Below, in pieces: positions 34,619-43,959 of a DNA stretch of 64,000 nucleotides; position 1 is the stretch's first letter; the number at the start of each line of letters is the position of its first letter. The DNA lies in assembly GCF_002001105.1 (NCBI RefSeq), contig NZ_MUNP01000040.1, forward strand, positions 29,591 to 93,590, in the 5' to 3' direction. Below the pieces are notes generated by a model that worked only from the letters and a program-made list of their open reading frames with translations, ran no database searches and was not told the DNA's origin. The position numbers and the translations under genes are program-made. This DNA is from Rhodanobacter sp. C06. GTDB lineage: Bacteria > Pseudomonadota > Gammaproteobacteria > Xanthomonadales > Rhodanobacteraceae.

Positions 34619-37600
34619 ATGGATGAGAGGGGCGCCGCCGTAGACAAGCAGACGAAACGCCGCCCGCGCCTGGTCCGGGTGCTGGCGCTCGTCGCGCGCT
34701 GCCTGCTGGCCGGCCTCGCGCTGGCCGCGCCCGCGTGGGCCGCGTCCGCGCCGGCGGCATCGAGCGAGGCGGGCCTGCCGTTCATCCGCAATTTCGATCC
34801 CCGCAGCTACGGTGCCGCGGCGCAGAACTGGTCGCTGGCGCAGGACCGGCAGGGCGTGATCTACGTGGGCAACGTCGACGGCGCCGTGCTGGCCTTCGAC
34901 GGCGCGCGCTGGCAGCGCATCCCGGTGCCCAACCGCGCCGCGGTGCGTTCGCTGGCGCTGGGCGCGGACGGCCGCATCTACGTGGGCACGGTGGGCGACC
35001 TGGGCTACCTGGAGCCGGACGCCACCGGCCAGCTGGGCTTCGTCTCGCTGCGGGACAAGATCCCGCCCAGCGAGCGCGATTTCGCCGACGTGTGGTCGAT
35101 CCACCCCACCGCCGACGGCGTGTTCTTCGCCACCTCGACCCAGCTGTTCCGCTACCGGAACGGCGCGATGGAGGTATGGAAGCCGAAGACCTCGTTCCAC
35201 CTCAGTTTCCTGGTCGACGGCAAGCTGTACATCCGCGAGGTCGGCCTGGGCCTGTTGCAACTGGACGGCGAGCGGCTGGAACTGTCGCCCGGCGGCAGCC
35301 GCTTCGCCGACGAGAAGATCTACGCGCTGCTGCCCTGGCGCGGGCCGGACGCGCAGCCCGGCGACCTGCTGGCGGGCACCCGCACGCAGGGCTGGTTCAT
35401 CCGCCAAGGCGACAGCTGGCGGCCCTGGACCACCGAAGCCGACGCGGCGATCCGCAAAGGCCAGCTGTACAACGCGAGCTGGCTGGCCGACGGCCGGCTC
35501 GCCGCGGGCACGCTGCGCGGCGGCCTGTTCCTGCTCGATGCGCAGGGCCACCTGCTGCGCACGCTGACGCGCGGCAGCGGCCTGAGCACCAACATGATGC
35601 TGGCGCAGTTCCAGGATCGCGAGGGCGGCCTGTGGATCGCCGCCGGCAACGGCATCAGCCGCATCGATCTCGGTTCGCCGTTGACCTACTACGGCGAACG
35701 CGGCGGCCTGCCGGACGGCGTGCTGGCGCTGCGGCGCCACGCGGGCACGCTCTACGCGGGCACCACCGACGGGCTGTACCGCCTGGTGGACGGCGCCGAC
35801 GCGCATTTCGAACGGCTGCCCCGGGTGACGGGACAGATCTGGGGCTTGGCCGAGGTCGACGACGAGCTGCTGGTCGCCAGCAGCGACGGCGTGTTCGCGC
35901 TCGCCGACGGCACGTCCCGGCAACTGCTCGACACCCGCCAGAGCGCGCGTTCGACCACGGCGCTCAGCCTGCGCCGTTCCACGCGCGATCCGGCGCGCGT
36001 GTTCGTGGGCTACCCGGACGGCATCGGCACGCTGCGCCACGAGGGTGACCGCTGGATCGACGGAGGCCGCATCGCCGGCGTGCGCCAGGAAGTACGCACG
36101 ATCCGGCAGGACGCCGACGGCCATGTGTGGCTGAGCCTGTGGGTCGGCGGCGCGATCCGCCTGAGCCTGCCGCCGGACTGGCAGGGACCGCGCGACGGGC
36201 GCACCGTCAGGGTCGAGCGCTTCGGCACTGCGGAGGGCCTGCCGCCGGAACAGAACGATCTGGCGATGATCGACGGCCGGCTGCGCTTCACCACCCCGCA
36301 TGGCATCTACCGCTTCGACGAGGCCAGCGGCCGCTTCTCGCTCGACCCGGCGTTCGCCGGACTGTTCCCCGGCGGCCCGCAACCGGTCGACGTGCTGCGC
36401 CAGGATCGCCGCGGCGGCCTGTGGATGTATGCCGTAGCCGATGCCGACGGCGGCAAGCAGACCGGCCACGCCGTGCACGCCGGCCAGGGCTGGCGCTGGG
36501 CGGACACGCCATTGCAGCCGCTGGCGGGCATCGACATGTCGGTGTTCCTGGACGACGCCGACGGCACCGTGTGGCTGGGCGGCGACAAGGGCCTGTACCG
36601 CTACCAGCCCACGCGCGCCGCATCGGCGGACCCGCCGCCGCGGACGCTGCTGCGCATGGCGGCCGAGCAAGGCGGTCGGGTGCTGTTTGCCGACCACCTC
36701 GCCGCCGCGCGACCACCGGAAATCCCCTACGCGCAGAACTCGATCCGCTTCGAGTTCGCGCTGCCCAGCTACGAGCACTCCGACGCGAATCGCTACCAGG
36801 TGTGGCTGCAAGGCCTGGATCGCGACTGGTCGTCATGGAGCGACGACGCCTACCGCGACTACACCAACCTCCCCGAGGGCCGTTACCGCTTCCATGTGCG
36901 CGCGCGCAATGTGTACGGCCGGCATAGCCAGGAGGCCACGTTCGACTTCCGCATCCTGCCGCCGTGGTACCGCACGGCTTGGGCGTGGCTGCTGTGGGTC
37001 GCCGCGGGCATGCTGGCGCTGAGCCTGCTGGTGCGCTGGCGCTCCGCCGCGCTGCGCCGGCGCAACCGCGCGCTGGCCGGACTGGTGGCACGGCGCACCG
37101 GCGAACTGGCGCAGGCCAACCGCGCGCTGCGCGAGGCCAACGAGGCGCTGGCCCAGCAGATCGTCACCGACCCGCTCACCGGCCTGAAGAACCGCCGCTA
37201 CCTCAGCGAGCACATCGAGCACGACCTCGCTGCCGCGCGCCGGCACTGCCGCGACCACGGCCCCGGCGCGCAGCTGCTGTTCCTGATGGTGGACATCGAT
37301 CACTTCAAGCAGATCAACGACAGCTACGGCCACGCCACCGGCGACCGCGTGCTGCTGCAGTTCCGCGACGTGCTGCTCTCGGTCACCCGCGAATCCGACA
37401 CGCCGGTGCGTCGTGGCGGCGAGGAGTTCCTGATCGTGGCCCGCTTCGCCCCGCCCGAGGCCGGCCCGCAGTTCGCCGAGCGCATCCGCGCGGCGGTGGC
37501 CGAGCAGCGCTTCGAACTGGGCAACGGCCGGCACGTGCACCTCAGCTGCTCGATCGGCTTCGCCAGCTACCCGTTCTACGCCAGCGAACCGGAGCGGCTG

Positions 37601-37810
37601 AACTGGGAGCAGGTGGTGAACATCGCCGACGAATGCCTGTACGCGGCCAAGCGCCAGGGCCGCAACGCCTGGGCCGGCGTGGCGCCGGTGGCGACGCCGC
37701 CGGCGGGCAGCGCGATCGATGCGCTGCACGCGACATTCGCCCGCCTGCCCGAACCCGGACCGCTGCCGGTGCAGGCCTCGTGGGCTTGCGCGGAACCGTT
37801 GGAAGCCTGA
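34619..37810 (+). CDS. Periplasmic propeller sensor diguanylate cyclase
   Basis: A 1063-residue sensor. After a signal peptide (about residues 20-42, ALVARCLLAGLALAAPAWAA) comes a beta-propeller of about 14 two-component-regulator-propeller repeats, then a Y_Y_Y domain (about 720-785; YQVWLQGLDRDWSSWS), one membrane segment (about 789-808) and a GGDEF domain. The active-site motif is GGEEF at 933-937, so cyclase activity is expected. The inhibitory I-site R924-E-S-D927 is intact 5 residues before it. The protein would make c-di-GMP in answer to a periplasmic signal. ATG 34619; the next gene starts 45 bases later and encodes an HD-GYP-like protein. Confidence 0.93.
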   Translation: MDERGAAVDKQTKRRPRLVRVLALVARCLLAGLALAAPAWAASAPAASSEAGLPFIRNFDPRSYGAAAQNWSLAQDRQGVIYVGNVDGAVLAFDGARWQRIPVPNRAAVRSLALGADGRIYVGTVGDLGYLEPDATGQLGFVSLRDKIPPSERDFADVWSIHPTADGVFFATSTQLFRYRNGAMEVWKPKTSFHLSFLVDGKLYIREVGLGLLQLDGERLELSPGGSRFADEKIYALLPWRGPDAQPGDLLAGTRTQGWFIRQGDSWRPWTTEADAAIRKGQLYNASWLADGRLAAGTLRGGLFLLDAQGHLLRTLTRGSGLSTNMMLAQFQDREGGLWIAAGNGISRIDLGSPLTYYGERGGLPDGVLALRRHAGTLYAGTTDGLYRLVDGADAHFERLPRVTGQIWGLAEVDDELLVASSDGVFALADGTSRQLLDTRQSARSTTALSLRRSTRDPARVFVGYPDGIGTLRHEGDRWIDGGRIAGVRQEVRTIRQDADGHVWLSLWVGGAIRLSLPPDWQGPRDGRTVRVERFGTAEGLPPEQNDLAMIDGRLRFTTPHGIYRFDEASGRFSLDPAFAGLFPGGPQPVDVLRQDRRGGLWMYAVADADGGKQTGHAVHAGQGWRWADTPLQPLAGIDMSVFLDDADGTVWLGGDKGLYRYQPTRAASADPPPRTLLRMAAEQGGRVLFADHLAAARPPEIPYAQNSIRFEFALPSYEHSDANRYQVWLQGLDRDWSSWSDDAYRDYTNLPEGRYRFHVRARNVYGRHSQEATFDFRILPPWYRTAWAWLLWVAAGMLALSLLVRWRSAALRRRNRALAGLVARRTGELAQANRALREANEALAQQIVTDPLTGLKNRRYLSEHIEHDLAAARRHCRDHGPGAQLLFLMVDIDHFKQINDSYGHATGDRVLLQFRDVLLSVTRESDTPVRRGGEEFLIVARFAPPEAGPQFAERIRAAVAEQRFELGNGRHVHLSCSIGFASYPFYASEPERLNWEQVVNIADECLYAAKRQGRNAWAGVAPVATPPAGSAIDALHATFARLPEPGPLPVQASWACAEPLEA

Positions 37811-37855
37811 CATGCGCTGCCACCATGACCTCACATCCGGACGAAAGGAGAAGCC

Positions 37856-38980
37856 GTGCCGCGGCGTCCACTCGACGCGACCGAACTGACCGTGGGCCTG
37901 CCCATGCGCTTCAATGCCTACGACGGTCGAGGCAACCTGTTGCTGTGCGTGGGCCAGGTGATCGGCAGCGCGGCGCAGCGCGAGATGCTGCTGCAACACG
38001 GGCTGTTCTACGGTTCCGAGGAGGAATGCCGCGGCCCGCTGCCGCCGTCGCCGGAACCGGCGCGCTCGCCGCTGGCGCGGCTGCTGGACGCGCGCCGGCG
38101 CCTGCAGGCCTTGCTGGCCGATCCGGAGCCGGCGGATTTTCCGGCGGCGCTGGCCGACATCGCCGCGCAGGTACGCGAGGCCTGCCGGATCAATCCCGAC
38201 GTGGCGCTGGCCAGCATCCTGCTGCGCACCGACGGCCCGTACAGCAGCCGCCATGCGGTGAACGCGGCGGTCGCCTGCCAGCTCACCGGCATGGCGCTGG
38301 CGCTCGATGCCGGCGAACTGGCGGCCATCGTCGCGGCCGCGCTGACGATGAACATCGGCATGTTCACCCTGCACGATGCGCTGGTCGCCTGCGAGGGCCC
38401 GCTGTCCGACGTGCAGCATGCGATGGTGCGCGCGCATTGCCGGCTCGGCGCGGCGATGCTGCGCGAACGCGGGATCACCAGCACCACCTGGCTCGACGCC
38501 GTGCGTGACCACCACGAGCGCAGCGACGGCAGCGGCTATCCCGACGGCAAGCGCGGCGCGCAGATCGGCCGGGCGGCATGCCTGGTGGCCTTGGCGGACA
38601 TCTATTGCGCGCGCGTCGCCGGCCGCGAGTACCGGCCGCCGTTGCAGCCGACGCAGGCGCTGCGCTGGCTGTTCCTCAACGAAGGGGCGGCGCTGGACGA
38701 GCACCTGGCCCGGGTGTTCATCAAGACGCTCGGCGTTTATCCGCCCGGCACCGGCGTGCGCCTGCGCAACGGCGCGCTCGCGGTGGTGCTCCAGCGCCAG
38801 TCGGCCGGCCACCAGCCCGTGGTGGCCTCGCTCACCACGCACGACGGCCTGCGCCTGCACTCACCGATCCGGCGACGCGGAGACGTCGAGGCGCATGCGG
38901 TCACCGAGGTGGTGGACCTGTCGATGCTGGGCATCCGGGTCGACATGGAAGCGCTGTGGGGCGCCGACGCGGCGGAGTGA
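37856..38980 (+). CDS. HD-GYP domain protein with a degenerate catalytic dyad
   Basis: A 374-residue protein. A DUF3391-like N-terminal part is absent; residues 120-280 form an HD-GYP-type domain with HAVNAAVACQLTG, DHHERSDGSGYPDG (218-231) and the conserved helix ACLVALADIYCARV. The signature dyad HD, normally HDIGK, is here Met165-Asn166 in LTMNIGM. HHE (219-221) and DGSGYP remain. Without the dyad the phosphodiesterase is probably inactive and the protein may bind c-di-GMP or act as a regulator. GTG 37856 follows AAAGGAG. It overlaps no gene but is 45 bases from the diguanylate cyclase gene, so it is probably its partner. Confidence 0.88.
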   Translation: MPRRPLDATELTVGLPMRFNAYDGRGNLLLCVGQVIGSAAQREMLLQHGLFYGSEEECRGPLPPSPEPARSPLARLLDARRRLQALLADPEPADFPAALADIAAQVREACRINPDVALASILLRTDGPYSSRHAVNAAVACQLTGMALALDAGELAAIVAAALTMNIGMFTLHDALVACEGPLSDVQHAMVRAHCRLGAAMLRERGITSTTWLDAVRDHHERSDGSGYPDGKRGAQIGRAACLVALADIYCARVAGREYRPPLQPTQALRWLFLNEGAALDEHLARVFIKTLGVYPPGTGVRLRNGALAVVLQRQSAGHQPVVASLTTHDGLRLHSPIRRRGDVEAHAVTEVVDLSMLGIRVDMEALWGADAAE

Positions 38981-38993
38981 CAGATAGGGCCGG

Positions 38994-41786
38994 CTAGGCG
39001 CCCTGCCTCAGCCGCGCCAGCAGCGACTGGCGCAAGTGTTCCTGCTGGGCCTCGTCCAGCGGCGCATCGGCGCGGTCGCTGAGCTGGAAGAAATCCTCCA
39101 CCCGCTCGCCGAAGGTGGCGATGCGCGCGTCGTGCACGCGCACCGCGCAGGTCACCAGCACCTGTGCCACCGCGGCCAGCAGGCCGGGGCGGTCGCTGCA
39201 CACCAGGGCCATGCGGGTGCGCCCCTCGGTCTGGCGGAAATCGATGCGCGGCGGCATCTGGAAGTGCTTCAGTTGGCGCGACATGCTGCGCCGTGGCGGC
39301 AGGATCTGGCCGCCCTGCGCCAGTGCGCGCTGCATGCGTGCGCGCAGCTCCTCGGCGCGATCCGCGCTGGCCGGCTGCTGGCCGTCCGCCTCCAGCAGCA
39401 GGAAGGTGTCCATCGCCATGCCCGAAGGAGCCTGTCGAACTTGAGCTGACCGGGCTGCAAATCCGTCTGCGCGGTCCATGTCCCCGCCGCTTCTTGGCCC
39501 ATGGGACCCACCATGGGCCGGCGAAGCGTCGGAAACCTGTCCTCGCGCAGCCGAATTTTCGCCTCGATCACTCAAGTCCGACAGGCTCCTGGAGCCGAGG
39601 ATGCGCGCCTCCACCACCGAGAAGTGCAGCCGGTCGAGCATCGCGGTGACGCTGGCGAACAGGCCGTCGCGGTCGGGCGTGCAGACGAACAACTCGGTGC
39701 TGCCGCGCACCGAGAGCGGATGCACGGCGACCAGCGGCCACGCGCCGTCCGCCCGCACGATCGCCGCGGTCTGCCAGGCGATCTGCTCGGGGCGGTGACG
39801 CAGGAAGCTGGAGTCGGGGAACGCGCGCCAAGCGCGCTCGGCCGCCTCGGCGTCGATCCCCTCGGCTTGCAGCAGGATCAGCGCCTGCGCGCGGCAGGCG
39901 TCGATGCGCGCCGCGGCGTCGTGCCCGGGTCGCATGTCACTGCGCAGCGCCTGCCGCGCCGCCGCGAACAGGTCGGCCAGCAGGCGATCCTTCCAGCCGT
40001 TCCACAGCTTCGGGCTGGTGCCGATGATGTCGGCCACCGTGAGCAGGTAGAGCCGGCCCAGCCGCTCGCGGTCGCCCACCGTCTCGGCAAAGCGGCGCAC
40101 CACGTCGGGGTCGGTGATGTCCTGGCGCTGCGCGGTGGTGCTCATCAAGAGATGCCAGCGCACCAGCCACGCCACGCGCTCGCCGTCGGCCGTCGGCAGG
40201 CCCAGCTTCGCGCAGAACGCCCGCGCGTCGCCTTCGCCCAGCACGGAATGGTCGCCGCCGCGGCCCTTGGCGATGTCGTGGAACAGGCCGGCCAGCAGCA
40301 TCAGTTCCGGCTGGCCCAGGCTGGCCCAGACGTCGCAGGCGACGGGGAATTCGTCGCGCGCCTCGGGGTCGGCAAAGCGCGCCATCTGGCGCAGCACGCG
40401 CAGCGTGTGTTCGTCCACCGTGTAGACGTGGAACAGGTCGTACTGCATGCGCCCGACCACCTTGCCGAACGCGGGCAGGATCGCGGCCAGCAGGCCGTGC
40501 CGGTTCATCCGCCACAACGCATCCACCGCGGGTGCGCCGCGCTTGAGCAGGCGCAGGAAGGCGGCCAGCACGTCGGGATTCTCGGCGAGCGCGCCATCGT
40601 GCTGCGCGGTGGCCTGGTGGATGCGTCGCATGGTGTCGGCGGAAAAGCCGATCAGGCCCGGCTCGTCCAGCCGCGCGATGAAGGCCTCGACCAGCGCCGC
40701 CGGGCGCCGCGCGAACAGCTCGGGATCGCGCGCCGACAAGCGCGTGCCGTGGCGCACGAAATCCTCGCCGACCGGTTTCGCCTCGCCCGGCGGCTCCAGC
40801 AGCTCGACGAAGCGTTCGGCGATCTGCACGCCCAGCCGCTCGACCTGGCTGGCCGCACGGTAATAGCCCTGCATGAACTGCTCGACGCCGAGGTTCTTCT
40901 CGTGCTCGTCCTCGAAGCCCAGCCGCCCGGCGAGCGCGCGCTGATAGTCGAACAGCAGGCGTTCCTCCGGCCGCCCCGCCTCCAGATGCAACGCGAAACG
41001 GTAACGCCGCAGCGTGGCTTCGGCCTCGCACAGCGCAGTGCGCTCGGCCGGATCGAGCAGGCCGGCATCCTGCATCGCCTCGAAGCCGCCGGCATGCGCC
41101 AGCCGGCGCCCCAGCCAGCGCAGCGAATCGAGCGTGCGCAGGCCGCCGGGGCCGTCCTTGAGGTTGGGTTCGAGGTTGCTCGCGGTGTCGTTGTGTCGCG
41201 CGTGGCGGGCGTCGCGCTCGGCCAGCCGCGCGGCGAGATATTCGCGCGGCGGCCACAGCGCGGGATCGTCCACGATGGCGCGCAGCGACGTGTCCATGGC
41301 CGCGTCGCCGGCCAGCCGGTGCGCATCGAGCAGGCTGGTGAACACGCTGGCGTCGGCGGCGGCCAGCGCGCGGCACTGCGCCGGCTCGCGCACCGCGTGG
41401 CCCACCTTGAGGCCCACGTCCCACAGCGTGGCGAAACATTGCTCCAGCGCGCGCAGGCGCGCCGGCTCGGGCCGCTCGGCCAGCACCAGCAGGTCCACGT
41501 CGGAGTGTGGAAACAGCAGGCCGCGGCCGAAGCCGCCCACCGCGAACAGCGCCGCGCCCGTCACCTCGCCCAGGCAGGCCGTCCACACATGCGCCACGAT
41601 GCGCGCCACCGCCTCGCCGCGCCGCCGCGCCAGCGTGCTGGCATCGGCGCCGTCGCGGAACGCGGTGGCCAGCGCGCGGTCCACGTCGCCCAGCAGCTGC
41701 CGCAGCGCGCGCCGCGCATCGGCCGACACGCCCGAGCGTGGCACGGCCGACGGCAGGCGGGGCAGCGATGGAAGCACGACGCTCAT
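38994..41786 (-). CDS. glnD: Bifunctional uridylyltransferase/uridylyl-removing enzyme
   Basis: GlnD adds and removes UMP on PII proteins according to glutamine, and so controls nitrogen assimilation. The 930-residue product has the nucleotidyltransferase motif GGFGRGLLFPHSDVDL near residues 84-99, an HD domain (LFHDIAKGRGGDHS near 490-503) and two C-terminal ACT domains. It is about 55 residues longer than usual, because a 165-bp palindromic element (39426-39590) is inserted in frame within the first ACT domain, between ILGSR and GMAMDTF. Whether the protein still works is not known. Another gene in this position, map, follows downstream in the conserved order. Confidence 0.95.
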   Translation of the reverse strand: MSVVLPSLPRLPSAVPRSGVSADARRALRQLLGDVDRALATAFRDGADASTLARRRGEAVARIVAHVWTACLGEVTGAALFAVGGFGRGLLFPHSDVDLLVLAERPEPARLRALEQCFATLWDVGLKVGHAVREPAQCRALAAADASVFTSLLDAHRLAGDAAMDTSLRAIVDDPALWPPREYLAARLAERDARHARHNDTASNLEPNLKDGPGGLRTLDSLRWLGRRLAHAGGFEAMQDAGLLDPAERTALCEAEATLRRYRFALHLEAGRPEERLLFDYQRALAGRLGFEDEHEKNLGVEQFMQGYYRAASQVERLGVQIAERFVELLEPPGEAKPVGEDFVRHGTRLSARDPELFARRPAALVEAFIARLDEPGLIGFSADTMRRIHQATAQHDGALAENPDVLAAFLRLLKRGAPAVDALWRMNRHGLLAAILPAFGKVVGRMQYDLFHVYTVDEHTLRVLRQMARFADPEARDEFPVACDVWASLGQPELMLLAGLFHDIAKGRGGDHSVLGEGDARAFCAKLGLPTADGERVAWLVRWHLLMSTTAQRQDITDPDVVRRFAETVGDRERLGRLYLLTVADIIGTSPKLWNGWKDRLLADLFAAARQALRSDMRPGHDAAARIDACRAQALILLQAEGIDAEAAERAWRAFPDSSFLRHRPEQIAWQTAAIVRADGAWPLVAVHPLSVRGSTELFVCTPDRDGLFASVTAMLDRLHFSVVEARILGSRSLSDLSDRGENSAARGQVSDASPAHGGSHGPRSGGDMDRADGFAARSAQVRQAPSGMAMDTFLLLEADGQQPASADRAEELRARMQRALAQGGQILPPRRSMSRQLKHFQMPPRIDFRQTEGRTRMALVCSDRPGLLAAVAQVLVTCAVRVHDARIATFGERVEDFFQLSDRADAPLDEAQQEHLRQSLLARLRQGA
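39426..39590. mobile_element. Palindromic element inserted in frame in glnD
   Basis: A 165-bp imperfect palindrome with 20-base ends AGGAGCCTGTCGAACTTGAG and the near-complement at 39571-39590. Nested inside are GGCCCATGG/CCATGGGCC (about 39496-39519). Its length, 55 codons, keeps the reading frame open. Ends share GAGCCTGT with the MITE-like element at 33462. Confidence 0.85.
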
Positions 41787-41863
41787 CGGCAGGATTCAGG
41801 GCAGCGGTTGGGAACTGTCAGTCTGCCACGGCGCCGCATGTTCACGTTATGGCAAAACACCCA

Positions 41864-41918
41864 GTAGGTCGGGCTTCAGCCCGACACGCCGCACGAGTCG
41901 GGATAAATCCCGACCTAC
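41864..41918. repeat. REP-like palindrome, family B copy 2
   Basis: GTAGGTCGGGCTTCAGCCCGAC at the left and GTCGGGATAAATCCCGACC at the right form two hairpins in inverted order, between the start of glnD and the end of map. The core GTCGGG...CCCGAC is shared with the element after parC. Confidence 0.8.
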
Positions 41919-41929
41919 GTAGATTTCAC

Positions 41930-42694
41930 TCAGGCATCCGGCCAGGGCGTGAGGATCTCGAAGCCGTCAGCGGTCACCGCGATGGTGTGTTCCCACTGCG
42001 CGGACAGCGAGTGGTCCTTGGTGACCACGGTCCAGCCGTCGGGCAGCTGCTTGGTCTGCGGCTTGCCGGCGTTGATCATCGGCTCGACAGTGAAGGTCAT
42101 GCCTTCCTTGAGTTCCACGCCGGTGCCGGGCTTGCCGTAGTGCAGCACCTGCGGCTCGTCGTGGTAGACCTTGCCGATGCCGTGGCCGCAATACTCGCGC
42201 ACCACGCTGAAGCCCGCCGCCTCGGCGTGCTGCTGGATCGCGTGGCCCACGTCGCCCAGGGTGGCGCCGGGGCGCACCGCGTGGATGCCGCGCATCATCG
42301 CCTCGTGGGTGGTTTCCACCAGCCGCTTCGCCAGCACCGACGGCGTGCCCGCGAAGTACATACGGCTGGTGTCGCCGTGCCAGCCGTCCTTGATGACGGT
42401 GACGTCGAGGTTGACGATGTCGCCGTCCTTGAGCACCTTGCCGGGGCTGGGGATGCCGTGGCAGATCACGTGGTTGACCGAGGTGCACAGCGTCTTCGGG
42501 AAGCCGTGGTAGCCCACGTTGGCCGGCACCGCCTTCTGCACGTTGACGATGTGTTCGTACGCCAGCCGGTCCAGTTCCTCGGTGGTGACACCGGGCCTGA
42601 CGTGCTCCTTGAGCATGGCCAGCACCTCGGCGGCCAGCTGGCCGGCCACGCGCATGCCTTCGAGGTCCTTGGGGGATTTCAGGGTAATGGCCAT
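41930..42694 (-). CDS. map: Methionine aminopeptidase, type I
   Basis: Map removes the N-terminal methionine from new proteins. The 254-residue enzyme carries the metal ligands in the usual order: VICHGIPS near residue 77, GDIVNLDVT (about 93-101) and HGDTSRMY (about 107-114) with the two aspartates, GIGKVYHDEPQVLHYG with the histidine near 170, and FTVEPMIN and WEHTIAVT with the glutamates near 204 and 235. ATG 42694 gives MAITLKSPKD. It is divergent from rpsB, about 300 bases away, as in many gammaproteobacteria. Confidence 0.97.
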   Translation of the reverse strand: MAITLKSPKDLEGMRVAGQLAAEVLAMLKEHVRPGVTTEELDRLAYEHIVNVQKAVPANVGYHGFPKTLCTSVNHVICHGIPSPGKVLKDGDIVNLDVTVIKDGWHGDTSRMYFAGTPSVLAKRLVETTHEAMMRGIHAVRPGATLGDVGHAIQQHAEAAGFSVVREYCGHGIGKVYHDEPQVLHYGKPGTGVELKEGMTFTVEPMINAGKPQTKQLPDGWTVVTKDHSLSAQWEHTIAVTADGFEILTPWPDA

Positions 42695-42738
42695 GATTCC
42701 GTCCATATGGCGACACAACCGCTGGAAATCCAGCGACT

Positions 42739-42768
42739 TGCCGCATCGCCGGCGCACCGGCTACAATT
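42739..42768 (+). promoter_or_regulatory. Predicted sigma-70 promoter of rpsB-tsf
   Basis: TTGCCG (42739-42744) and TACAAT (42763-42768) with an 18-base spacer give a good -35/-10 pair facing rpsB. It would produce a leader of about 220 bases. The hairpin CGGCACC/GGTGCCG in the leader (about 42879-42901) could be part of a site through which S2 protein regulates itself, as known for rpsB leaders; this is inference. Confidence 0.6.
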
Positions 42769-42993
42769 GCGCGGTTTTGCAGGCTGCACCCGGCGTCATC
42801 GACGCCCGCGCAACGCAAAACGAGACGGGATTGTAACCGCGTCGCGGTACAAGCCCAAACCAACGCCACACACGCATCGGCACCGTTCTTCGGGGTGCCG
42901 CGCGCAGCGTTCGCTGCCGCGGTCGAAGCCGGGGATGCGTGGAGGTCCCAACCCCCGGGCCACCTGAAAAGGCCCACTGCAAGGAGTTACACC

Positions 42994-43857
42994 ATGGCTC
43001 AAGTCACCATGCGCGAAATGCTCGAGGCCGGCGTCCATTTCGGTCACCAGACCCGTTACTGGAACCCCAAGATGGCGCCGTACATCTTCGGCGCCCGCGG
43101 CAAGATCCACATCATCAACCTCGAGAAGACCCTGCCGCTGTTCACCGACGCGATGAACTTCCTGTCGGGCCTGGCGCAGAAGCGCGGCACCATCCTGTTC
43201 GTGGGCACCAAGCGCTCCGCCCGCGAGGCACTGGCCGAAGAGGCCGCCCGCGCCGGCATGCCCTTCGTCACCGCGCGCTGGCTGGGCGGCATGCTCACCA
43301 ACTTCCGCACCGTGAAGCAGTCGGTGGCCAAGCTCAAGGAACTGGAAGCGGCCGAGACCGACGGCAGCTTCGAGAAGCTGGTCAAGCACGAAGTGCTGGC
43401 CCGTCGCCGCGAGCGCGACAAGCTGCAGGCTTCGCTGGGCGGCATCAAGGACATGAACCGCCTGCCCGACGCGCTGTTCGTGATCGATATCGGCCACGAG
43501 GACATCGCCGTGCAGGAAGCCAAGAAGCTCGGCATCCCGGTGATCGCCGTGGTCGACACCAACTACAACCCGGAGCTGGTGGACTACGCGATCCCCGGCA
43601 ACGACGACGCGATCCGCGCGATCCAGCTGTACGCCCGCGCCGCCGCCGACTCGATCCTCGAAGGCAAGGCCGCCGCGCCGGCCGCCGCCCAGGGCGACGC
43701 CAACGAGTTCGTCGAGCTGGACGAGGAAGGCAACCCGGTGGCCAAGGCCGAGCGCAAGAGCGCCGCGCCGCGACGCGACGCCGCCCCGCGCAAGGGCGCC
43801 GGCGCGCCGCGCCGTGACGGCGGCCGCGACGGCCGCGCTCCGCGCGACGCCAAGTAA
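42994..43857 (+). CDS. rpsB: 30S ribosomal protein S2
   Basis: S2 binds the 16S rRNA head/body junction of the small subunit and is needed for S1 binding. The 287-residue protein starts [20 protein letters not shown], with the usual [13 protein letters not shown] and [13 protein letters not shown] motifs. It is longer than E. coli S2 (241), because of a C-terminal tail of about 45 residues rich in Ala, Arg and Gly, a low-complexity extension. ATG 42994 follows AAGGAG. tsf lies 102 bases downstream, as in the classical rpsB-tsf operon. Confidence 0.98.
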   Translation: MAQVTMREMLEAGVHFGHQTRYWNPKMAPYIFGARGKIHIINLEKTLPLFTDAMNFLSGLAQKRGTILFVGTKRSAREALAEEAARAGMPFVTARWLGGMLTNFRTVKQSVAKLKELEAAETDGSFEKLVKHEVLARRRERDKLQASLGGIKDMNRLPDALFVIDIGHEDIAVQEAKKLGIPVIAVVDTNYNPELVDYAIPGNDDAIRAIQLYARAAADSILEGKAAAPAAAQGDANEFVELDEEGNPVAKAERKSAAPRRDAAPRKGAGAPRRDGGRDGRAPRDAK

Positions 43858-43959
43858 GGCGAGGTGACGGCGGGCAACCGCCGTCGCTGCGACAAGACAA
43901 AGCCCGTCCGGCGTCGTGGTGCGATCCGCCACGACGCCTCAAGCATTCGAGGAACAACG

